Of a DNA stretch of 29,454 nt, positions 14,314 to 21,001 are shown one piece after another. How positions within the stretch are numbered: the stretch's first letter is position 1; every line of letters begins with the position of its first letter. Made by a program: the position numbers and the translations under genes. Source of the DNA: a virus. The notes under the pieces were generated by a model. The model searched no databases. It had not been told where the DNA came from and saw only the letters and a list, made by a program, of their open reading frames with translations. The stretch is taken from positions 1 to 29,454 of IMG/VR virus record IMGVR_UViG_3300032083_001699; one strand, written 5' to 3'.

Positions 14314-14647
14314 TGTCACCTTCCACTTTTTTCGTGTTAAATATGCCCTTGTGGGCTGGGTTATTCTTCATCCAAAGCCTTGCGTAATAGGGCTTGTGAT
14401 GGTCGTTTAATTTGACAGCTTCCCCGTCCGGTCGCGCATCAATGATTGCAACTGATGTTTCCCACCGGATGCGTTCCATAATCATTTGGCTACCAATGCG
14501 CTCATAGCCTCGCTCTATGGCTTGCTTTGTGAAGCGATCCCAAAGCTGATAGACGATTGGGTTTTGCTTATGAAACGCCATAAACTTAGCTTCACGCTCG
14601 TTGCGAGGCACCTCTAGCGCATCAAATAGGTTGCGTTGCTGTTCCAT
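14306..14647 (-). CDS. Conserved phage protein of unknown function
   Basis: 113 aa, TAATG overlap with the gene before. The pattern FMAFHKQNPIVYQLWDRFTK, RGYERIGSQMIMERIRWETS and NDHHKPYYARLWMKNNP is familiar from phage recombination and early regions, but no function is assigned. Rich in aromatic and basic residues. Likely co-translated with ERF. Confidence 0.6.
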   Translation of the reverse strand: MEQQRNLFDALEVPRNEREAKFMAFHKQNPIVYQLWDRFTKQAIERGYERIGSQMIMERIRWETSVAIIDARPDGEAVKLNDHHKPYYARLWMKNNPAHKGIFNTKKVEGDNE

Positions 14648-14826
14648 TAGAAATGCCCCGGCACAGCGGCATAGAGCAGGCTAATCATAGCCCAGAGCCA
14701 AAGGGTCGTGAACAATGCGCCACAGCTATATTTCAGCACCTGCATTGCAGTCATGTATCTGCGCCGACTGCGATGAATATCGTTGACCTGATGGAAATGT
14801 AAGTTGATATATTTGTCTTTTATCAT
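14647..14826 (-). CDS. Small single-TM protein
   Basis: 59 aa from the ATG that overlaps the exonuclease stop (ATGA). A basic N-terminal part (HRSRRRYMTAMQVLKYSCG) precedes one membrane segment (ALFTTLWLWAMISLLYAAV) and a short end. A membrane protein inside a recombination operon is unusual; it may act in exclusion or membrane anchoring, with no evidence for either. Confidence 0.55.
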   Translation of the reverse strand: MIKDKYINLHFHQVNDIHRSRRRYMTAMQVLKYSCGALFTTLWLWAMISLLYAAVPGHF

Positions 14827-15740
14827 TTGAACCCCCATAGCGTTTTGGCTTCATCAACAAGGCTGGGTTTCATATCCCAAGCCCACATATGTTTGAAATC
14901 TGGCTCAACGAGGCGAAGCATATCCTCAACTGAATCAGTGCTTTTAAGTAGATTTTCGCGGATGGCGCATTTTGCAATGATGTGCTTCAGCGCTGACTGC
15001 AAACCTTGCTCAGTCAGCCTCTCGCAGTTATCAGCGTTGAAAATGCGGTAATCTTTTGCTGTTGCGTAAACGATTGTTTGCAATAGCCCGGTGCCAGCCC
15101 AATAGCCTGCAACTTGGCAGATGTGGCTCCAATCAGGCTGTGAGGGCAGGGCAGCGCTACGCTTGCCGGACTTGGTGTTAGCCGCAACACCCGACCATTT
15201 TGTTTTAAGCTCGATGCGGCGTGAGAAGTCAGGAAACCCAGAGTAAGGCAAATCAAGCCCGTCTAATTGGGTGAGAATCTCTGTCTCGCCCGAAATTTGA
15301 TTGATGCCTGCAATGCTGTGAGCCTCGCGGATGCCATCGACAGCGTTCTTAATAACAAGGTCGTATTCATCACGATTGACAGACAGCTTGCGCTCATCCT
15401 TTCCATCATCCCAGCCTCTTGGCTCATATTCATCAAACAGGGCCATGCCATAGCGCACAACGGCATCAAAGCTATGACCGTCAAGCAAGTGCTGATTAAC
15501 GCAATCCTGCACAATACGGCCTGCAAGCATGTTTGCATTATCATTGTCTAAAAATTGAATTGTTTGCTTGGCAATAATTTTATCGCCATCAGCCTCGCCC
15601 TTTGAAACTTTCCAAGCCGCATTTTTGCGGGGGCGCAAAACACACTTATCAAAGAGCGTGGCGCATAAAGGGCGCGAAGGGTTGCTGTGATGCAAATAAT
15701 GTTTTTTGGTTGCCCAAGAAATATCTTTTGGCGCTAGCAT
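14823..15740 (-). CDS. PD-(D/E)XK exonuclease of the recombination module
   Basis: 305 aa. The catalytic core shows GFPDF with D171, IELKTK with E177 and K179, and QVAGY (Q209...Y213), the RecB/YqaJ-like PD-(D/E)XK arrangement. With ERF two genes downstream it forms an exonuclease-annealase pair comparable to Red or RecET. The ATG at 15740 has no separate leader: the U-run of a hairpin abuts it, and the hairpin's GAGAGG, 7 nt upstream, is the only ribosome binding site. Confidence 0.8.
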   Translation of the reverse strand: MLAPKDISWATKKHYLHHSNPSRPLCATLFDKCVLRPRKNAAWKVSKGEADGDKIIAKQTIQFLDNDNANMLAGRIVQDCVNQHLLDGHSFDAVVRYGMALFDEYEPRGWDDGKDERKLSVNRDEYDLVIKNAVDGIREAHSIAGINQISGETEILTQLDGLDLPYSGFPDFSRRIELKTKWSGVAANTKSGKRSAALPSQPDWSHICQVAGYWAGTGLLQTIVYATAKDYRIFNADNCERLTEQGLQSALKHIIAKCAIRENLLKSTDSVEDMLRLVEPDFKHMWAWDMKPSLVDEAKTLWGFK

Positions 15741-15772
15741 AAAAAAACCTCTCAGTAAGAATCACTGAGAGG
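15741..15772 (-). terminator. Terminator hairpin whose 3' arm is the exonuclease RBS
   Basis: On the - strand CCTCTCAGT (15772-15764), loop GATTCTT, ACTGAGAGG (15756-15748) makes a perfect 9-bp stem followed by seven U (15747-15741) and then the ATG. It would terminate transcripts coming from the repressor gene, and in any read-through RNA it would bury the GAGAGG ribosome binding site. Confidence 0.75.
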
Positions 15773-15801
15773 AGATTAAGAAGGTAGACTTTAAATGTCA
15801 A
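15773..15801 (-). promoter_or_regulatory. Putative exonuclease-operon promoter with operator-like half site
   Basis: - strand TTGACA (15801-15796), 17-bp spacer, TAATCT (15778-15773; T, A and final T conserved). Transcription would start near 15766, inside the 5' arm of the hairpin. AGACTTTAAATGTCA at 15786-15800 matches the phage operator at 11 of 15 positions and overlaps the -35. Confidence 0.55.
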
Positions 15802-15812
15802 GCGGGTATGTT

Positions 15813-16514
15813 TTAAAAGTCTCCAATACCATCAACAAAAGCGACATCACGCAGGTCTGGACGAAGTATAACTGCCAAGATAGGCGTAGCCCATTCGAGT
15901 TCTAAGCCTCTATAGATGCTATTACCATCGTAAAAAACTTGTTTCGCAAGTGTATAAAGACCGCCGGGTTCTGGAAATAAAACGCCTTGAGTAAAGGTTT
16001 TCATCACACCGCCTATAACTTGAGGCTCTTTTAACTTTACCCAAGAGGAATTTTGATAACATTCTTTATCAACATATTTTCCCTCAATCGGCGCTAATCT
16101 AATTGTCTCTAAGGCTTGATGAAAATTTGAATAGGGCCCAATAAAATCTGCATCAGTTGTCCATGTTACAGCGCCAGTGCCAGCTTGGTGGAATGAACTT
16201 AAATAAGCATAACCTAGTTTATTTGTTTCTGACGATTCTTCAAAAGTATTTATGCTAACTATGTTTTTGTTTGCATCATTTGTTAAATGAGTCTTACCTA
16301 CAATTTTCACAGGGTCTGATTTGTATGATATCTGGTGCGGTATACAACCAAGAATTTCTGCATACTCTTCTGCATCTCGCAGGGTGAAAGGCACCTTTTC
16401 ATGAATATGCCGTGACAGGGTTTCAGGCGTCACGCCTTTGCGCTCGGCAACTACTTTCTTTTGTAAGCCAGAAGCGCGGATCATTTTTTCGAGATTATTG
16501 TTCATAATAACCAT
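15813..16514 (-). CDS. CI-like repressor with XRE-type HTH
   Basis: 233 aa from the ATG at 16514, which has AGGGT 8 nt upstream; a GTG at 16541 would place the operators inside the gene, and an ATG at 16505 is also possible. The N-terminus (LEKMIRASGLQKKVVAERKG, then VTPETLSRHIHEKVPFTLRD) is a helix-turn-helix domain. The C-terminal 160 residues are a distinct domain (WTTDADFIGPYSNFHQALE ... VLFPEPGGLYTLAKQVFYDG) with no recognisable S24 LexA/CI peptidase signature. It presumably maintains lysogeny by binding the repeated operators. Confidence 0.75.
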   Translation of the reverse strand: MVIMNNNLEKMIRASGLQKKVVAERKGVTPETLSRHIHEKVPFTLRDAEEYAEILGCIPHQISYKSDPVKIVGKTHLTNDANKNIVSINTFEESSETNKLGYAYLSSFHQAGTGAVTWTTDADFIGPYSNFHQALETIRLAPIEGKYVDKECYQNSSWVKLKEPQVIGGVMKTFTQGVLFPEPGGLYTLAKQVFYDGNSIYRGLELEWATPILAVILRPDLRDVAFVDGIGDF

Positions 16515-16515
16515 G

Positions 16516-16540
16516 TTACATACCCTGTCATTTTGTGTCA
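16516..16540. promoter_or_regulatory. Operator pair beside the repressor start
   Basis: TTACATACCCTGTCA (16516-16530) and TGTCATTTTGTGTCA (16526-16540) share the middle half site, so three half sites are spaced by 5 bp. They match the operator consensus at 11 and 12 of 15 positions, and lie immediately upstream of the repressor ATG. Confidence 0.5.
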
Positions 16541-16550
16541 CTTAAAAATA

Positions 16551-16579
16551 TAAGTAAGTGGGTTGCCATAAGATGTCAA
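16551..16579 (-). promoter_or_regulatory. Putative repressor promoter with operator
   Basis: - strand TTGACA (16579-16574), 17 bp, TACTTA (weak -10). The operator TGCCATAAGATGTCA (16564-16578, 14/15 to consensus) covers the -35. The 20-bp block from 16567 recurs almost exactly at 20174, showing the site is conserved for DNA binding and not coding. Confidence 0.55.
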
Positions 16580-16598
16580 CTATATTAATTAAAATAGC

Positions 16599-16817
16599 AT
16601 GACACTTGATGACTTTAGAAAAAATCAGGGCTGGTCGTACAGCAAACTAGCTGACGCTGTAGGAGCGAGCCACGCAACAATAGCCCGGCGCTGGTGTCTA
16701 CCCGCTGGGAATGTGCAGCGCAAAATTCCTCATCCAACATATATGAGCCGCATTGTCGCTCTAACTGACGGGCTGGTTCAGCCCAACAGCTTTTATGATG
16801 TGTCGCCGGATGACTGA
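16599..16817 (+). CDS. Cro-like HTH protein
   Basis: 72 aa, divergent from the repressor. WSYSKLADAVGASHATIARR is a helix-turn-helix of the XRE/Cro type. There is no Shine-Dalgarno before the ATG (AATTAAAATAGC), so the transcript may be leaderless or poorly translated. First gene of the rightward early operon, where Cro sits in lambdoid phages. Its end overlaps the VRR-NUC gene. Confidence 0.7.
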   Translation: MTLDDFRKNQGWSYSKLADAVGASHATIARRWCLPAGNVQRKIPHPTYMSRIVALTDGLVQPNSFYDVSPDD

Positions 16818-17226
16818 GGACGAGCTACAAGCGCATGTTGTAAAATGGCTTGATGCGGCGCTGCCTATGGGGTCGGTGGTTCATCACAGCCCGAATGAGG
16901 GTAAACGCCATGTTGCTTATAAGGTAAGGCTTAAAAAGCTCGGCATGGCGGCTGGCTGGCCTGATTTAGAAATATTTGTGCCTGACACGGGCTGGCTAGA
17001 TATTGAGGCTAAAGGCCCAATAATGTTTGAGCTAAAGCGCCCAAAGGGCGGCAGCTTATCGCCAAATCAAAAAGATATACAAGAACGGTTGCGCTGTTGC
17101 GGCGTGTACTGCGTCACAGCAAAGCGTCTAGCGCAGGTTGAGGCGTATTTAAGGCCGTTGCTGGCCTTGCGCGATACAGGCAGAGCTAACCTAGTGCGCC
17201 AGCTATGTGAGGCGCAAGGTGGTTGA
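16810..17226 (+). CDS. VRR-NUC domain nuclease
   Basis: 138 aa from the ATG at 16810; an ATG at 16795 would overlap Cro more. HHSPNEGKR, AGWPDLEIF (D52), FELKRPKGG (E74, K76) and SPNQ (Q87) are the PD-(D/E)XK core of VRR-NUC proteins, which in phages are stand-alone nucleases acting on branched or damaged DNA. Probably used in recombination or replication-intermediate processing. Confidence 0.85.
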   Translation: MTEDELQAHVVKWLDAALPMGSVVHHSPNEGKRHVAYKVRLKKLGMAAGWPDLEIFVPDTGWLDIEAKGPIMFELKRPKGGSLSPNQKDIQERLRCCGVYCVTAKRLAQVEAYLRPLLALRDTGRANLVRQLCEAQGG

Positions 17227-17230
17227 TTAC

Positions 17231-17452
17231 ATGAAAATCAGCCGCGAATGTGGCATCTGGGAGACGGTTGCTGAATGTGAGGGCTGTAATGGCTCTGGAA
17301 GCCGCGACCAAGACTATCATGTTATAGACCACGATTTCGGCGGCTATATCGGCACCCGGTTTGCTGATTGCTCAGACTGCGAGGGCAATGGCTGGCGGCA
17401 CCTGACAGAAGCAGAAGAGGAGCAGCTACATGCTTTGCCCTGCCTGCAATAA
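17231..17452 (+). CDS. Small DnaJ-type zinc-finger protein
   Basis: 73 aa from ATG 17231, 4 nt after the nuclease stop. Two CxxCxGxG motifs (CEGCNGSG and CSDCEGNG) about 35 residues apart match one zinc site of the DnaJ cysteine-rich domain. No J domain is present. Likely a small zinc-binding protein; the partner is unknown. Confidence 0.6.
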   Translation: MKISRECGIWETVAECEGCNGSGSRDQDYHVIDHDFGGYIGTRFADCSDCEGNGWRHLTEAEEEQLHALPCLQ

Positions 17453-17717
17453 CCGCACAATCGTGAAAGACAGCCGCCCTTATAAGAAGTCCATAAGGCG
17501 CAGGCGTTTTTGTGAACGCTGTGAAACATCATTTAGCACTGTTGAGCAATTAGCCCGGCTATCCCGTGGCAAGACCATTACCAAGAAAGCAGCGCCTGCT
17601 AAAGCGCCGCAGAAAACCCCGCCTAAGAAGTCAGACCAAGATTTAATCTGGGATGACCTAACTGATGACGAGCTAGAGATTGCGATATTCGAGGGCAGGG
17701 TGTCGCTCGATGACTGA
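17430..17717 (+). CDS. NrdR-like zinc-ribbon protein
   Basis: 95 aa. MLCPACNNRTIVKDSRPYKK then RRRRFCERCETSFSTVEQL is nearly the N-terminal zinc ribbon of NrdR (CP-C ... VKDSR ... RRRR-C--C--RFTT-E), but the ATP-cone domain is absent and a Lys/Pro/Ala linker plus acidic tail (DDLTDDELEIAIFEGRVSLD) replaces it. May bind DNA at NrdR-like boxes or the host regulator; inferred only. Confidence 0.65.
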   Translation: MLCPACNNRTIVKDSRPYKKSIRRRRFCERCETSFSTVEQLARLSRGKTITKKAAPAKAPQKTPPKKSDQDLIWDDLTDDELEIAIFEGRVSLDD

Positions 17718-18243
17718 GAAAACAAGACATAAGGATGATTGGTATCCCACGCCGCCAGACGCTACAGAAGCGCTTTTATCTGTCGAGCAGTTTGATAGCA
17801 CGATTTGGGAGCCTGCCTGCGGTGACGGGGCTATTACAACTGTTTTACAGCAACTTGGATATGCTGTGCATAGCTCTGACTTAAATGATTATGGCTTTGG
17901 TCATACAGGTGTTGATTTCTTGATGGAGCAGAAGGCTAGCGCTGCAACCATCATAACCAACCCGCCTTATAAATTAGCAAATGAATTTGTGCTGAAGGCT
18001 GTTGAGCTAGGCATTGAGAAACATGCTTGGCTGCTACGGTTGCCCTTTTTAGAAGGGCAGGCACGGTATGAAAAGATTTTTAGCAAATATCCGCCAGCCA
18101 GAGTGCATGTGTTTAGCAAGCGCCTGACTATCTGGCGAGGTGATCAGGATCAGGCTTGGTACGGCACAACAGGCAAAACAGCCTATGCTTGGTTTGTTTG
18201 GGACAGAGACTACACCGGGCCGACAACGGTGGACTGGCTATGA
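17710..18243 (+). CDS. DNA N6-adenine methyltransferase-like protein
   Basis: 177 aa from the ATG at 17710, overlapping the previous stop. DWYPTPPDATEALL, WEPACGDGAI (SAM-binding, residues 33-42) and TNPPY (84-87, catalytic) identify an amino-methyltransferase common in alphaproteobacterial phages. It probably methylates phage DNA against host restriction or for regulation. No target-recognition domain is visible, so specificity is unknown. Confidence 0.8.
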   Translation: MTEKTRHKDDWYPTPPDATEALLSVEQFDSTIWEPACGDGAITTVLQQLGYAVHSSDLNDYGFGHTGVDFLMEQKASAATIITNPPYKLANEFVLKAVELGIEKHAWLLRLPFLEGQARYEKIFSKYPPARVHVFSKRLTIWRGDQDQAWYGTTGKTAYAWFVWDRDYTGPTTVDWL

Positions 18244-18566
18244 CAGAGCAGCAAGCCATGCAGATAGCCCAGCAAGAATATGCCCGGCTGATAGCTGATG
18301 GCATGGGCATCTTTCGCATTGCAGAGGCGTGGGACATTGAGCGCCAATATACAGGCTCTGTGAGGGCTCTCAGCCTTGACCTTGTATGGATAGACACGCC
18401 AGAGCCACTAAAGCAGAGGGGCTATCTAAGTGAGCCTTATTTGCTTGCAGAGATGGCAAAGCAGATAATGGAGATGGGCGTTGAGAAAGAAGAGCAGCAA
18501 CCCGTGGGTCGGGGTGAGTCAGGGCTCGGACAGGTGTGCTATCTGCAACAAGTTACACCGTCATAG
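18240..18566 (+). CDS. Unknown early protein
   Basis: 108 aa, ATGA overlap with the methyltransferase. The first half is helical with MTEQQAMQIAQQEYARLIAD, then GIFRIAEAWDIERQYTGSVR, and an acidic central part. The last 28 residues overlap the zinc-protein gene in another frame and are probably not conserved. No family recognised. Confidence 0.5.
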   Translation: MTEQQAMQIAQQEYARLIADGMGIFRIAEAWDIERQYTGSVRALSLDLVWIDTPEPLKQRGYLSEPYLLAEMAKQIMEMGVEKEEQQPVGRGESGLGQVCYLQQVTPS

Positions 18567-18699
18567 GGAGTTCAGCTGGGTCATTCTGGGGGATGGCACG
18601 TTTATTTGCGACGAGCCAGCGAAGTGTATTAAAATAAATAAAGGGAGGAATGGACACAATGAAATTCACAGAAGAAATAGAGGCGGCCTTGCGGATTAA
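18481..18699 (+). CDS. Small zinc-binding protein with TTG start
   Basis: 72 aa. TTG at 18481 has GGAG 7 nt upstream and is the only start after an in-frame stop at 18466. SDRCAICNKLHRHREFSWVI followed by GDGTFICDEPAKC gives a CxxC...Cx5C zinc site of convincing protein-like spacing. It overlaps both neighbours in other frames. Unknown function; one of three cysteine-rich genes in this early operon. Confidence 0.5.
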   Translation: MRKKSSNPWVGVSQGSDRCAICNKLHRHREFSWVILGDGTFICDEPAKCIKINKGRNGHNEIHRRNRGGLAD

Positions 18700-19096
18700 A
18701 GATAAAAGCAAGCAGTTTAATCAGCTTTGGAGCATCAGACAGAGATTAGCCGCCGCTGGGCAGATGTTATCGCTTGGCGACGTGGACGACTGGCAAAAAG
18801 AGTTACTTATGCTTGACCAAGCACTTGTAAGCGAACACGCCATGCCTTTTTACTTGGCTAGAGGCAACCCAAAGCAAGGCTATGCAGAGAGATTCAAGGG
18901 CTTTGAGCACGAGGTTCACGTTACTTGCAATAAGTCTGGCGTGTCGTCTGCGGTAACTAATGCTCAGTTAGGTGCGTTTTGCGTGTTCGTTCAGAACATG
19001 ATCAACGACATTCACTGGGCTGATTATTATGACGGTAATTTAGATGCCATCGAAAAAGCTTGGTCAAATGCAATAGCAAAGACGAATTTGGCGTGA
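18659..19096 (+). CDS. Unknown early protein
   Basis: 145 aa. GGGAGG at 18643-18648 is 10 nt from the ATG at 18659; the ATG at 18650 is too close to it. Mostly helical (FNQLWSIRQRLAAAGQML, DDWQKELLMLDQALVS) with a more aromatic C-terminal half (FCVFVQNMINDIHWADYYDG). No family recognised. Confidence 0.55.
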   Translation: MKFTEEIEAALRIKDKSKQFNQLWSIRQRLAAAGQMLSLGDVDDWQKELLMLDQALVSEHAMPFYLARGNPKQGYAERFKGFEHEVHVTCNKSGVSSAVTNAQLGAFCVFVQNMINDIHWADYYDGNLDAIEKAWSNAIAKTNLA

Positions 19097-19250
19097 GTTT
19101 GCGGCGCGAAATGCAACACGATCTATGTAGAGTTATCTTAGCACAGATATCTTTACAAAGACGAAGCGAGCGAATGATTATTTATCTATATAAAAGATTT
19201 AAAATCTTAGCTTTCAATCTTTGTTAAGATAGACAACGGAGTTGATTTTA
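19097..19250. other. Intergenic gap with a short palindrome
   Basis: AT-rich spacer. The 15-bp palindrome AAGATTTAAAATCTT at 19194-19208 and nearby TATCTT / AAGATA repeats could be a protein-binding site or mRNA hairpin. CGGAG at 19237-19241 serves the next gene. No convincing promoter boxes were identified. Confidence 0.35.
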
Positions 19251-19529
19251 ATGATGCCCGAAAATCCGTCAAGCCCTAAAATAGAAAATTATATGGTTCA
19301 GCAACTTATTAGCAAAACAGCTAAGAGCATGAACTTCAATTATCGCTCTAAAGTTGCAAAAAGAAAGGTCAATAATTGGGCCATCAGACAGGATAAAGTG
19401 TGGGCGCGGTTACGCAAGGAATACTCTGTAGACCGTTTCAAGCAGGCCAGACGAGCTTATTGGCAGGGCAACCAGTTTCAACAGCGTTATTTTATAGAAC
19501 AAATGGAGAAGGCTTTTGATGGACGTTAA
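19251..19529 (+). CDS. Unknown basic early protein
   Basis: 92 aa from the ATG at 19251, with CGGAG 9 nt upstream. Basic and helical, with KVWARLRKEYSVDRFKQARR then AYWQGNQFQQRYFIEQMEKA. Might bind nucleic acid; no family recognised. Overlaps the next start. Confidence 0.5.
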   Translation: MMPENPSSPKIENYMVQQLISKTAKSMNFNYRSKVAKRKVNNWAIRQDKVWARLRKEYSVDRFKQARRAYWQGNQFQQRYFIEQMEKAFDGR

Positions 19530-19902
19530 TCAGATTCATAGCTTATTTTTAGAAGCTGCTGAGACAGACAGGCGTTTGCCGCCAGCCACGCGCAAGGCAA
19601 AGCTAGCCTCATGGCCTGATTATCCGCTTGATTGGCACGGCTATGGCTGGACACAGCAGGGTGAGACAATCATCAGGCCTGATGCAAAGCAGATAAGCGA
19701 CTATGATGAGGCGTTGCGGCTTACAGTTATTATGCCAGAAGAAGACAGAAAGCTAGTCTGGGCTGTAGCTCACGGGGCGGCGTTTAAGGCCAGAGGAGCG
19801 CCGTGGACGCGCCTTGCCCGGATGTTGGGGCTAGGAAGTGACGGAAAGGCCGTAAAGCGCAGGTATCGAGATGCGCTTATACGGTTGCATTATAGGCTTT
19901 AA
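19519..19902 (+). CDS. DUF6362-like early/late regulator candidate
   Basis: 127 aa from ATG 19519 (AGAAGG 6 nt upstream). The layout TDRRLPPATRKAKLASWPDY, GYGW near residues 42-45, a helical middle and LVWAVAHG ... WTRLARMLGLGSDGKAVKRR YRDALIRL resembles DUF6362-type proteins, whose C-terminus looks like an HTH. Last gene of the rightward early operon, where a late-gene activator would be expected; that role is inferred from position. Converges with the next gene with stop codons overlapping. Confidence 0.5.
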   Translation: MDVNQIHSLFLEAAETDRRLPPATRKAKLASWPDYPLDWHGYGWTQQGETIIRPDAKQISDYDEALRLTVIMPEEDRKLVWAVAHGAAFKARGAPWTRLARMLGLGSDGKAVKRRYRDALIRLHYRL

Positions 19903-20123
19903 GGCTTTCTGGACTTAACAGCACGATCCATTTTTTTTTGCGATTTGATATAAGATTCAGGTCTGTGGATTATGTAAGCTAACTCATCGTCTTCTGTGTA
20001 AACTTCCACACTTGATTTAGCATAAAACGCCATGTGACAAGCCAACGTCATTTTTTTTAAATCGTAAGCCGCCGCTGCATTAAACTCATCAGGACTTAAA
20101 TTTATTCTGATATTATCCTGCAT
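19899..20123 (-). CDS. Lone 74-aa leftward gene under operator control
   Basis: MQDNIRINLSPDEFNAAAAY then DLKKMTLACHMAFYAKSS and a charged tail. AGGGAG precedes the ATG, and a strong promoter lies 35 bp upstream. No family recognised. Isolated on the - strand between two + operons, with the repressor's operator on its promoter, it behaves like a lysogeny- or induction-controlled accessory gene. Confidence 0.55.
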   Translation of the reverse strand: MQDNIRINLSPDEFNAAAAYDLKKMTLACHMAFYAKSSVEVYTEDDELAYIIHRPESYIKSQKKMDRAVKSRKP

Positions 20124-20157
20124 AATCGTCTCCCTTGTTGAATAACTCTATACCATG

Positions 20158-20186
20158 AATGTAGTATATGTGACATAAGGTGTCAA
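20158..20186 (-). promoter_or_regulatory. Promoter with operator for the lone leftward gene
   Basis: - strand TTGACA (20186-20181), exactly 17 bp, TACATT (20163-20158, 4/6). The perfect inverted repeat TGACATAAGGTGTCA (20171-20185) overlaps the -35 and most of the spacer. Best operator copy in the window. Confidence 0.65.
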
Positions 20187-20338
20187 CTATATACGCATAG
20201 TATTATAAAAAAGATGCACCTTATATCATTAGAGGGGTTGCGAAGTGCGCGAAATCGGTTATCATTTTCTTACAATAACACAAGATGTGGTTGCGCTACA
20301 GTAACAGGCGGCAACCAAAAGCAACCACCGGGAAATCT
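20187..20338. other. Spacer before the small terminase gene
   Basis: AT-rich segment with two inverted GGTTGC copies (20236-20241, 20289-20294) and two direct GCAACCA copies (20311, 20321) that belong to the iteron set continuing inside the terminase gene. TATTATAAA at 20201-20209 may be a -10 for the packaging operon, but no matching -35 is clear. Confidence 0.4.
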
Positions 20339-20599
20339 ATGAGAAAGTTTCAGCCAGCCCAAGTCGATTGGGATGAGATAAGATTGCGCGTGCAAGAAGG
20401 CGAGGGCTTTTCTAGCGTAGCCAAAGACTACGAGGTTAGCAGGCAAGCGATACAGAAGCGCTGCAAGAAAGAAGAGTGGGTATCAGATAAGCCTCTCACG
20501 CTTGCAGTAAAGAAGGCTCTGCGTAAGCGCAACCAAGTATCGCAACCAGATGCAACCATGCAACCAGCGCAACCAGTTGCAGTGGTGCAACCGCAACCA
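20311..20599 (+). repeat. GCAACCA iterons at and within the small terminase gene
   Basis: GCAACCA starts at 20311, 20321, 20529, 20542, 20552, 20560, 20569 and 20593, with a variant GCAACCG at 20587. Within the gene the motif falls in all three codon phases (as N-Q, Q-P and A-T), so selection acts on DNA. Candidate pac/terminase-binding site or replication iterons. Confidence 0.6.
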
Positions 20600-21001
20600 A
20601 GAAGAGATCACAGTGATTTAGCCGCAGCAAAGTCTAGCAGCTCAGTGCTTGTCAGAGATGACAAGAAGGACGCAGTGCTTGCTCTGCTTAAAGATGGCGT
20701 GCCGAAGATACATGCAGCGCAGGCGGTTGGAGTGCATGAGAACACTCTAGCGCGATGGCTACAGGAAGACAGTGAGTTCGGTGTCGAGGTACGCTCAGCA
20801 GAGAGCGAGGCTGTGGCTCTCAGGGTGCAGCGCATTGGAAAAGCTGGAGAAAAAGACTGGCGAGCCGATAGCTGGTACCTAGAGCGCACTCAGAAGGCCA
20901 CGTTTGGCGCAGAGGCTGGCAAAGGTAGCGGTGTAGCAGTGCAGATAAACATTATGCGCGGTGACGATGCAGAGGTCATAGACGTAACGCCAGCAGGATA
21001 A
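20339..21001 (+). CDS. terS: Putative terminase small subunit
   Basis: 220 aa from the ATG at 20339 (MRKFQPAQVDWDEIRLRVQE); an ATG at 20285 would add 18 residues through a repeat-bearing leader. The N-terminal HTH (GFSSVAKDYEVSRQAIQKRC) binds DNA, a Gln/Pro linker coincides with the iterons, and a second HTH-like unit (VPKIHAAQAVGVHENTLARW) precedes a helical C-terminus. Position just before the terminase large subunit supports the call; DNA packaging initiation inferred. Confidence 0.65.
   Translation: MRKFQPAQVDWDEIRLRVQEGEGFSSVAKDYEVSRQAIQKRCKKEEWVSDKPLTLAVKKALRKRNQVSQPDATMQPAQPVAVVQPQPRRDHSDLAAAKSSSSVLVRDDKKDAVLALLKDGVPKIHAAQAVGVHENTLARWLQEDSEFGVEVRSAESEAVALRVQRIGKAGEKDWRADSWYLERTQKATFGAEAGKGSGVAVQINIMRGDDAEVIDVTPAG

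Noticed and set aside
20529-20599. CRISPR-like repeat cluster
   Set aside because: Units are 7 bp with irregular 6-18 bp spacing inside a gene; not repeats and spacers of an array.
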